A DNA stretch of 64,000 nucleotides. Source: Spirometra erinaceieuropaei. Lineage: Eukaryota; Platyhelminthes; Cestoda; Diphyllobothriidea; Diphyllobothriidae. Each line of letters opens with the position of its first letter. Within the stretch, counting starts at the first letter, position 1. The translations under genes and the position numbers were made by a program. The notes under the pieces are model-generated. The model did no database searches and had not been told where the DNA came from. It saw nothing but the letters and a program-made list of their open reading frames with translations. Of the stretch, positions 54,925 to 64,000 are shown piece after piece. The DNA lies in NCBI GenBank assembly GCA_902702965.1, contig CACRXP010000152.1, positions 1,006,393-1,070,392 of the forward strand, given 5' to 3'.

Positions 54925-55062
54925 CCTAGTCGACACATAGTGCGGCAGGCAGATAATATCAGGCGAACCTTCGCGCTTAATGACAGACATTTGAGCCTAA
55001 CACTCAATGACCAACGGGTTCTGCTTCAAATTTCGGAATTCGGATATTGGCTGACTGACAAG
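54925..55062 (+). CDS. Possible exon 2 of an unknown gene
   Basis: Forty-six codons lie between an acceptor (gtccaagtttttaacag) and a donor (GACAAG/GTTAGT), phase 0 at both ends. The sequence contains RHIVRQADNIRRTFALNDRH and LLQISEFGYWLTDK. In-phase joining with 54557 and the protein-like composition support a gene, but no family is recognised and the next exon was not found. Confidence 0.4.
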
Positions 55063-56010
55063 GTTAGTAAACCGGAAGCGGCCGTCCAAGCTTCCATTGC
55101 GTATCTCCGCAATTATTCTGTATCAGTGCTTGTCATTAGGCGACAGCATCTCAGCATGCTAGATTAAGCTCTAGGACATAGCAGAGGGAAAGTACTCTGT
55201 ATTGCAAAAACAAGAATACATTAACACGTAAATGGAAGAACTATTTTGAAGACTGATCAGCATTACAGCCTCACTGAAATAATATCTGTTTAAAAGCATA
55301 GCAGAGAATGCCACTTCATGATTCGTGACCTTTGACGCATGTCGTAAACTTGCGTTATGTCAGCATGCCTTCTATCCGATGTAATTTATTTATCAAAATT
55401 AACATGCATAGAGATGTTCTTGTCTTCTACAATAACTGATCGCCTGCTTAGAGCTGCCGAACTGCCAGTATGTCCTGGCGTCTTTGGACCCTTTGGATAA
55501 CTGGCCAATTTCTAGATGCGGACAAATATACCTTCAGTTGGTGTTTCCAGATTGAATGAGATTCACGGTTTGGGGTTGTTTTACCATGACAGGCGTGAGA
55601 AAAAAAGCTGCACACTGTGCAAAATTTATGACAATCAAAACTTGGACATAATGCTTGGCTAACCTAGTGTCGCATGCCTGTTATAGTCGGCCGCTAAGCA
55701 GGCATTTCCTGCGCTAAACCTCTTACCTACGTTCACTTGGTAACTTGAAAGAAAACTGATTGCTTCTTCTGCATTTGCTAAAAGGACGTGCACTACTGCG
55801 ACCCATTCGGTTTATTTAAACTTCTTAGCCTCTATAAGCACAACCGTTCAATAAACTCCAACCATTAAAAAATTTTATTAACTCCGAATGGAGGTGGAGA
55901 TTCAACTTCTTCTTTAATTCTGGCTGATAAGCGATAATGCATTTGGTTCGAGCGTGGAAATATGGACCTCCATACTACGGCTGACCTCACAGTGAATTCC
56001 AGGGGCACTT
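55063..56010. other. Unannotated sequence
   Basis: Nothing recognised. Would be intron if the candidate exons are real. Confidence 0.35.
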
Positions 56011-56018
56011 ACTTCCGC

Positions 56019-56115
56019 GTCCTAACCGTAACGTTAACCCTAACTCTCATAGGTCTAAAAGTAACCTTGCCTACGATCTTAACATCAACATTCCTGGAAT
56101 GTGAATCTAGGTAAC
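56019..56115 (-). repeat. Degenerate telomere-like repeats
   Basis: cgtcctaaccgtaacgttaa, ccctaactctcatagg and gtaaccttgcc are C-strand TTAGGG variants. Confidence 0.5.
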
Positions 56116-56119
56116 CTGT

Positions 56120-57555
56120 AATAAGGGCTGCCCATGTTCCCGTGACTAACCCACATTTATAATCCTAAAAAAGGGGCTAAATACGCCTAGCGTTTCCGCA
56201 TCGTACATTACGTTTCCGGCTGTTCAGTCCAGTTTTGCAGATTTGGTAGTCCAACTATTCGTAGCTGTGTAGCCGAATGTGTCTTCAGTAGATGATAGCA
56301 TATAAGACAAGTAGTTTCCTGCCTGTCCCTCTATACTGTCGTCCTGACGTTCGTTTACAGTTCCTTCGGTTTATCAAATGCACTTAATGATAGCCCGTGT
56401 ATATTGTCCATTGTTCAATTAGTTTCAACGGCTGTCCTGCTTATGTTAAATAGGTGAAGTTGATTGGTCTAGGTGCACACTAAAGACAGTTCGCGTGGCA
56501 ATTTTTTCAAAAATTGCGATATCAAAAAGATTTCAGCACTGTGTTAAGGGGAACTGACGTTAGGATAATCTAATACGATGTGATGCTTACCTGAAAACAC
56601 ACGAACTGTGGCACTGTTTACGACGTCGATTTACTGGCCACGAGACACTGTTTCTCAACATTAGGTCAGCGTACAAACGTAGATATTTGGGCGCCTGGAC
56701 ATAGGCACCATTTTTGTTTCATTGAAAACACCAGAAATAGTAATTATATTTTGAAATTTAAACTTCAATGACTCTTCATTTCGACTAGGAGTTTTCGAAA
56801 AGGGTCTCACGTCTTCTTTCAGAAGGTAAATCGGTGGACCACATTTTAATGCTATTTAATTTGCAAATCCCGTGAAAGATAACTAATTTGTTTTTGAAAA
56901 TAACCGTAACTTTAAATAAATGATAAATGTCAACAAGAAATCCGCCAAGTTATTTATCCCAAAAAACCGATCTTCATTAAATCAGTCATGCAGCAAGTCT
57001 GCGTTTCTTATAATACAAGTCGTATTAAAAAATCTCTGTACGCGTTTTCCTAAATTTTGGTTCAGGAACAGAACAGGCAGGGATTAACAACAAAAACCTA
57101 ATATTCTGGTTTGTTGACTTTGTCAGTCGCAAGAAACAATCCCGTCTCGGGACACGTTTCGTATACCACGGAACATAACTCTGTAGGGCGAATTTCGTTC
57201 TCAGATTTAAGCAAAAAAGTTACCTTTCCATGCACTGCTCTTTTATGATTTCTACTATTTTAAGTAGTCCAACCGGCGTCTGCTTGAAATATTAATTTGG
57301 GTACTGGCCGGAAGTACATCTTACCACAGGGCACTCCTGGCAATAGATCATATTACTAAAAAGGCGAATGACCATTAAGAGGATAAATGTCATCTCGTGT
57401 ACTAACATACTTTCGCCGTTCACGGCATAAAGCCTCATACAACACGAATGGTATAAAATATGTCAGTGGCATCGGTACCCAGCCAGGCGGAACCGACGGA
57501 CTAGACGACGAATGCTACCAAACACCAGTTGTCCTCGATCCTCCCAAAGGTAAAA
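56120..57555. other. Unannotated sequence
   Basis: A splice-flanked open stretch at 57467-57549 exists (gtcag acceptor, AAAG/GTAAAA donor) but it immediately precedes a PLE remnant, and its length is not a multiple of three. I leave it uncalled. Confidence 0.35.
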
Positions 57556-57559
57556 TACT

Positions 57560-59260
57560 TTGCACTGAGGGAACCCAGGGTAGGTAAAGTTCTGGCATTT
57601 GTTCCCGCGGTCACAAGACATTCTGCCGTTGTTACTGAACAGGACGCATTGTCATCAAAGGGACATAAGCTCACTAATTGGCCAGCAGTTTCGCATCTTT
57701 TGCAAATCCAACATTGTAATAACGCTGAAAAGTCGACTCACTGTATTAATGAATGGCACTCCAAACTGTGGACTGGCAAAGCGATTGTTCCAACGTCTCA
57801 AATTTCTGGCTGCCAATTCATTTATCACAAGTAGTCCATTGAAACACCTCTGGGAAAGTTTAGGTGAACACGACTCGTGCCAAACTAAGTCATGGTATTT
57901 CTTTACGGCACTTCCTCGTTTGATTCTGTGCCCCAGGGTCTGGCGGTGGAGACTATAGGACAATTTCTGTAAGGTAAACATTATAAAGAGGAAAATCACC
58001 AAGGATATGCCCAAACCCTCCAACTACTGGGGTTCTGGATGAAAACGCACTTTGGATTTAGTAAAACGATCCACGAACAAGGGGAAAACACGCCAATGCG
58101 TTCATCGATTTCTGGCCTTGGTAAACTGGCGCTCCTGTAACAGCTAGAGTAGTAGGTCTTCCAAAATTACTGACTACACTCACTAATTATATATGTGGGT
58201 GTCATCGTCATCATTATCGAGCGGGATCAATGGAAGACATTCAGGTGACAGCTCAAGGCCCTCTTCTCAAATACCTAATTCACGATGGGAGAGGAAGAAG
58301 AGAACAACCAGCTGATGTCCCCATCAGCCACAAATATCCCGGAAACCAACAAAGGAAAATAATCCGGAAAAGCATTAATTTGACGTGAACACCTCATCAT
58401 CCACAAACGAAGACACGTAAAGACGATTGATCGACATGCTGAGATGCACTATTGCGAACTGAAAGAAAAAGCTGCTGACTAAAAAGACATCTGAAGCGTT
58501 CTTAGAGCGGATGGCCACCCACACAGCTTCCTCCACCAAAGCGCGCAAAAAGGCGAGTGGATAAGCCAAACCCCATTGACACTGAATTCTATCGAGCGCT
58601 CACGTAGGTCAGGGATGCCGCGAAAACTGTCAGCCGCTATCTCACTCCACTTAGAAGTGGGATTTCATACAGATCGTACGCAACCGTGGGGCATCTAGTG
58701 ATAAGTCTGAAAGACCCGCTTTCACGATAGGAAACTACAGGGTCCATTTGCTGCATCCGGTAAGATTAGGGGTAAGCAGACTAGCTTTAAGAAACTGGGC
58801 GACTGCTACGGCCGCTGATAGCCAAACAAGCACCATGAGTGTGACGGAATGATGTTAAATCTCACATCGTGGTTCTATCGATGGCAACCAACCGCATCCA
58901 TTCAGGTTAGACAAGGCTGAAATGTGCACGAGAGGTAACGGCCGCCTGTGTTGCGAGTTGCCTGAGCCCTGGATATCCGGTCAGCGCTTCATCAACGGGC
59001 AAAAAAGGTTTTCGCCCCTCCCTTTCGGGTGATAAGGATAGCGTGGGTAGAATGATTAGTTATGAAGAGGTGGCACCGCCGGACGCAACGTCCACGTGCA
59101 GTATTGGAAGGAAAATTTTCGAGTACGTAGCACGCCATTCATCTACTCCTGACGATTAAATCATGGCGATCAGACACTCAGATGCCAATAATCAGTCAGT
59201 CATCCCACGATGCGTGATTAATGCAAACACTGCTAGTTCCAGTCAGTGTATGTTTTTTGA
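57560..59260 (+). pseudogene. Penelope-like element remnant: RT and GIY-YIG, long and decayed
   Basis: In shifting + frames: AFVPAV (for VPADKG), then MNGTPNCGLAKRLFQRLKFL, VPQGLAVETIGQFL just after a decayed motif A, YAQTLQLLGFWMKTHFGF, motif B as EQGENTPMRSSISG (for GTPMGSPISG, about 58077-58120), EEEENNQ, SLKDPLSRxETTG and ETGRLLRPLIAK of GIY-YIG (about 58705-58815), and a CCELPEPWISGQRFIN block near 58960-59000. Order and spacing match a complete PLE. Many stops and frameshifts make it an old pseudogene. The 60-120 codon frames in this region belong to it. Confidence 0.8.
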
Positions 59261-59264
59261 CAAC

Positions 59265-60805
59265 TGCGTGTCTTATGCGCCCGATATCCTTATCTCTCGC
59301 CATCTTTTGATGATAAGTTTAAATCTGAAACGCCCGCAAAGTAAAATTATAAATTCAAACATGGTCCGTTTTCTATTTACATAGTTATCTATTACGGTGG
59401 CAAGGGTATGGTTTATGGCTGGTGTTCTTAACTCTGGGGATCATTTGTGTTGAACAAACGAGCTGAGAATTGGAAAACTTTGTTTTACTACAAACCAAGA
59501 TTATCCATATTGTTACTAAGTAAAAGGGGACACTAATTTTATCATTTGATTATAGTAGTAAATGAATTTAATGGTCCTTTGCGGGTATTATAAAAAGGTG
59601 TTGCACTCTCGTAGGTTTACTTCGAAGCCTATCTAAAAGCATCACGCAACAAACTCGGCGAGGTCTTATATTTCTTACTTTTGCACGTATACATAATTAT
59701 CGTTAGTTATTTTCTTTTAGCCCACTTTCTCCCCGTAGTAAGCAACCCCGACCATAAAGCATACCCTTTCCGAGTTAATATTAGCCGTCAAGAAATCCCC
59801 TTATTAGCATGTCGCTTGTGAGTTAGTGCACTGAATCCTTCCTTCTGACCGCTTGTTTTGACACTGTTTTTTAGAAAATATCATATATCCAAATGCTCGT
59901 ACGGGGAATTTTCAAACGTCTGGCGTGGCACTCAATTCGTTATTTCAGAATTTGGAAGCCTGCGACTGCAGCGGCTATGAACAACTGTTCATGCCCCAGT
60001 GACAAAACCGTGCGGTTGGTAACTTTGATTAATGCGGCTTGTTGCTAGTCGGGGTTTGCTCCGGTTACGGTTATGTTCCCCGACGGTGGCCGCGTTAGCG
60101 TTGCATGGAATACGGGAAAGGTCTTAGCCGCCGAAATCTTCCCAAGGATAGAGATGCTATCTTTTGACAAATTCTAGGCCGCCGTTTTTTCAATCCATTG
60201 CGCGTACGGGGTAGTTGCGGAGGTCCAAAATGGCACTGGATTCAAAAAGTCTGGCCAGTAAGAACTAAAAGAAGTAATGCTACAGATGAATCGGTCCCGA
60301 TGTCTACTGACTAACCTGCTTAGCAATATACAACTTTTTAGAAAGCAGATGAATACCTTTAAACAGTTTGGACTAAAATCCAATAAGACCTTTTTATGCA
60401 AAACGTTAGACAGTCTACTGTTATATTCCAAGCCAACCCTGCCATATAGGCTACAAATTAGCATTCCGACGCTCATTCGAATTAATAAGCATATGTATTG
60501 GTTTTGAAAAGTAAAAAAAGCACATAAAAAGCCCGGAAGCTCAAACATCTGGGAAAGCGTTTTTCAAAATCTGGCCAAGTTGTCCGTTGATGCTGCTGCT
60601 GCTGCATTACAGTCCTGACCTTGTGATTCCATCGAAGCATGCTGGCTTGTGTGAACAGCTGAGCGAGTGAGATCGATGTCCTGAAACTCTTCCCACCATA
60701 AATTGATTCACGGCAAACCACTTTTACGGTTAATAACGATGGGTGAACTGAGTGTGCCAACAAAACTGACAGCCAGAAAAACGGAGACGTTGGGCAAATC
60801 ACTTT
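59265..60805. other. Unannotated sequence
   Basis: Minus-strand frames of 106-124 codons (60174-60548, 60482-60802) may include decayed PLE sequence continuing from 60812, but I cannot place any motif with confidence. Confidence 0.35.
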
Positions 60806-60811
60806 GCCAGT

Positions 60812-61075
60812 CTACGTCAGCGTTATTACACTGCTGGGTTTGTACAAGACGCAAAACGAGTGATCACACAGTGGGTCCTTAACCCTGTTAAGATACTTCA
60901 TCCTGCTCAACATGGGGATGGAATTTTTTGAGACCGCTGGAACAAAAGCGACAATTTTACTCAACCGGAGGTTATGGTAAACGCATATTACAGAATCTAT
61001 CTTTTTGAGTAGTTGATTGAGAATGCCAAAAGCAGTACAGTATTCCATGATATCATAAGGCATTCCAAAACGCAA
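60812..61075 (-). pseudogene. Penelope-like element remnant: N-terminal RT region
   Basis: The minus-strand frame reads IVAFVPAVSKNSIPMLSRMK, YLNRVKDPLCDHSFCV and YKPSSVITLT, aligning with the PADKG-x-TVVMDR-x-DY-x-KV-x-DLL-x-D region of PLE reverse transcriptases. It is also similar to 57585-57740 on the other strand, where the same IVITL ending appears. The Asp-Lys-Gly of PADKG is lost. Confidence 0.55.
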
Positions 61076-61079
61076 CGTA

Positions 61080-63505
61080 TTCTTTTGATATAGTTAAAGT
61101 GGAATGTTTATGATTGCATCTGCTAGCTCTATTCAAATATGTTAGTTACTAACCAATCAGTCAGCATGTCAGCTTACGAAGACGTTTGTTCCTGTGACGC
61201 CCCTGTCGGCTAAATCACGTATAATCCTCTTTAAATTAGTCAACTGCATCTCAAACAGTACAAAAGCTGATAAAATCCAGCAAAGTAGCATTAAGCCGTT
61301 CTGGAATCGGTGGTGAAATACAAACTTGTGGCTAACAGCCATACATAATATTGTACCAATTATTGGAGGTTATTAATCAAAAACTGCAAGAAAAAACCAT
61401 TTTGCGAAATTTGCTCTACTTTCAATGCTTTATGCATTTGTTTATATACTTGAAAATACCTTGACTTCTTAAATTTGGATTTACCTATTTATTTTTGGAA
61501 TTTTCGTTTTCCTAGGAAAATTTTTATTTCCAAACCGAATGATACCGCTTATAATATTGCTTTCTTGTTTACACTTCATTCGAAGTCGCGCATATGTGAA
61601 CTGGAGTTTTGGTCAAGTTTCCTTGGTCATTTTTAGAGTAATTCGAGACGGTTCTTAAATTAGGCCAAATTGCACGAGATAGACCACGCACTGCAATTAA
61701 GGCCGGTGAAAATCGATCTATAACTATATTTAATATTAGTTTCTGTCGAGAGTCTATTTCTGGTCCTTGGTTTGCCAGAGCACTCACCAATTATTTGTGA
61801 AATTTATTTCTTACGTTTTAGAAAAAGCAAATTTACCGTCCTCAGATAATAATACATTTGGTTGCCAAAAAGCACACACATTTTCTCTCCAGAGAACTTT
61901 ATCGTTAAAGCTGGTGATTTGATAGTTTGGAGCAATATTTTGTTCATCTGAAACTTCCGGATCGGTTCTCCGCCTTCTCCACAGAATTGTGAGATGATCT
62001 GTGTGATGCGTCAGTAAGTCTGACCACCTGACATTCAGCCTACGAGTACAAGCCAAACGCGTCTGTTTTTGACACGACTTCATTCTAGAACTTGCATCAC
62101 TACGCACGCGCAGTCTTGCTGGCAGCTTACTTGGTTGTCAACGTGGCAACGAAATTTAAGATTTAATTTCTCTCTAGACAGCGAGTAGCCACCAGCCACA
62201 GAGGGTCTGCCCGTCGACCTGCAGTCTTAGGGTTACGCCGTCCAACTTCTTCTTTGTTTTTTAAGTGACTTGTTTTGCATGGTTGAAGGGCTAGTCAGCG
62301 CACAGAGTGCTCTTATTACAGTCGACTGTTCTCCTGTATTTACTGCAGTTTCGGCATATATAATTTGGCTGGGCAGTGTAACGTCTGAGAGGGTATTTTA
62401 TTGAGCTTAAATAATGGCCTAACGTGGTTTTTGCATTTTTGCATTTTTAGTTTTATGCGTGATGATTCGTTAAGCCTAAAAATCGCCACCGAATCCAAAT
62501 GCCAGGCCCGAAGTAATGTAATGTTTCAACTGCAGTACTACGATGAATGAAATATTATAAATGCACTCTGTAGGTCTCGTTCCTAATTGCCATACCACAC
62601 AAATTCTTTTTCTCAGCCTGTGTTGAAAGGCCTGACTTGAAGCCTGGAACCAGCTGACTTTGTCGGAGTTTGATGTAAGTTAAAACAAATGTACTCCGAG
62701 ATGAACAGATCTAGAGCCATCAAAGACAATAATGATTAAAAACCACGAAATTTAAGTAGACTCCTTCCGTCGATCGTCTGTGCGGCCAAAAGCACCTTTA
62801 TTAAGTTATCTAAAAGTTTCCCTTGTCATAGAAAATGCCACCTAGGAAATAGCCATGAAGAAAATTCCTTTTATGTGAGCATTTATCTTGCTTTTCTTCT
62901 ACTGAAATCTAATCATTACTACTACTGATTCCATAGCAGAGGTTTTTGTGCAGATTCCGATTGTGCTTTTACGTGCATTTGAAAAAAATTACCGAAGTTT
63001 TTTTTAACTATGTACATGTCTACTAGATTTTTGAGAGATAGGCCATTCGGCTGGCCTTGTATTCAAGTTTATCTAGATGGTTTTTAAAATCACCGAAAGG
63101 CAGAAAGCAAGCATTTTTCCACCCAGCGAAGGCAAATCGGCCTGGTTAATCACGTTAAGCTCAGCCCCTTTGTAAAGTGAAAAGGAATTAAGAATATAAC
63201 CTCCCCTATATCGCCTTGTTTAAAATCGCGTTATCCAGAAAAATTTCAACAAAGATGACTCTCTTCCGCGCATGTGCGGTCGCTTTATATGTACGCAAAC
63301 ATATGCTTCAGATGATGGGTTTCAGCTCAAATATTCATATAAATTTATAAAACTTATAAATGTTTTCGTGAAATTGCCTCAGGTCTGCACATTACGTTCC
63401 AATGAAATTAAAAAGGCCAGCGGGAAACCCGGTTGTCGGGCCGGATACACCACCGTGGAGTTTATTAATATTATAAAAGAAGCGGAATTCCTACAGGGTG
63501 TAGTA
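61080..63505. other. Unannotated AT-rich sequence
   Basis: No recognisable gene. A minus frame of 98 codons (61811-62107) has no features. Confidence 0.4.
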
Positions 63506-63509
63506 AGAA

Positions 63510-64000
63510 CTACCACTCATGAAATGTCAACTGAAATTTTAATGGAAGTTACGACTGGGTAATTCAGACTGCGGATACAGTAAAATCATTAAGGAAGACA
63601 TCGGAGCATATAAAACTTGGTCTTAAATTAACCCTAATCCCCTGTTAACATAAAGCGGGTGACAGAGGAATCTCGTAGCCTTCTTACCAACTTGTTTGCA
63701 CAACTTAAACAAATCTTTATTTGAACGTAAAATTTCCTGTCCCTAAGACTGCTGAATTCAATATGAAGCGGCAGTCGATAGGGAGGAATTTGTTTCAAAA
63801 GATTGAATGGTTTATACAGTCAGCAACCTATTCAGAAGGAGCGGCTTGCCAGGAGCATGATGGAGCTACTTCAGGTAGGAAAATAAAGTAACTGCCTCAC
63901 CATATTCTACAATGGGTTTTCAATGAGGAAGGATTATATAAATAAGGTTGTAACATGAATTATCGTGATGCAGAATGTTGGTTTTGGGGAGACCTTTGAC
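63510..64000 (+). repeat. Scraps of the TA fold-back family
   Basis: cactcatgaaatgtcaactg (about 63517-63536) resembles the TIR, and gttgtaacatgaattatcgtgatgcag (about 63948-63975) resembles the inner left arm, cut by the window end. Weak similarity. Confidence 0.35.

Noticed and set aside
57467..57549. Splice-flanked 83-base exon
   Set aside because: Its end phase does not pair with another candidate and it abuts a PLE remnant. Left as uncertain.
1..64000. CRISPR arrays, bacterial operons, rRNA genes or integrated viral genes
   Set aside because: No regularly spaced repeats with unique spacers, no ribosomal or capsid-like sequence, and no runs of closely packed genes were seen.

Overview
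This looks like raw animal nuclear DNA, not bacterial or viral. Reading frames are short and broken, one conserved gene is split by an intron of about 7.8 kb, and nearly all of the rest is interspersed repeats. I infer a flatworm (fluke or tapeworm): tRNA-derived SINEs carrying hammerhead ribozymes, like the schistosome SM-alpha family, abundant GIY-YIG Penelope-like elements (PLEs) and degenerate TTAGGG-type arrays fit that group. The species cannot be told from the window.

The only confidently named host gene is trm5/TRMT5, the tRNA (guanine37-N1) methyltransferase, on the + strand. One internal exon (6678-6878) and the terminal exon (14678-15241) are both recognisable, and their splice phases match. 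Its earlier exons are not found. Other splice-flanked open stretches (29436-29522, 54393-54557 plus 54925-55062, 41118-41219) may be exons of unidentified genes.

Layout. 1-6.6 kb: CAG and TTC microsatellites, a tRNA-like fold-back, an inverted pair of PLE terminal repeats with hammerhead motifs, a tandem ribozyme-SINE dimer, TA-flanked fold-back elements, and a minisatellite abutting the trm5 exon. 6.7-15.2 kb: trm5 and its repeat-filled intron, with two PLE remnants, a 135-base assembly gap and fold-back elements. 15.4-29 kb: SINEs, one nearly complete decayed PLE (20.15-22.50 kb), a telomere-like array and a second tRNA-like fold-back. 29-45.8 kb: mostly AT-rich unique sequence with SINE pairs, two large TA-flanked fold-backs and PLE remnants. 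45.8-64 kb: mostly unannotated AT-rich sequence with a third tRNA-like fold-back, two possible exons and a long decayed PLE.

The most interesting theme is self-cleaving RNA. Small type-I hammerhead motifs of about 42-48 nt recur in at least four sequence contexts: (a) a roughly 311-bp tRNA-headed SINE found as monomers, a head-to-tail dimer and a circularly permuted copy; (b) the inverted terminal repeats of the 20-22 kb PLE; (c) an inverted pair of PLE-like terminal repeats at 2.26-2.65 kb; (d) PLE 3' ends just ahead of AATAAA-like signals. Permuted and tandem ribozyme-delimited units are what would be expected if circular RNAs were reverse-transcribed, with the PLE reverse transcriptase as a plausible partner. 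That link is inference. All PLE copies here look dead.
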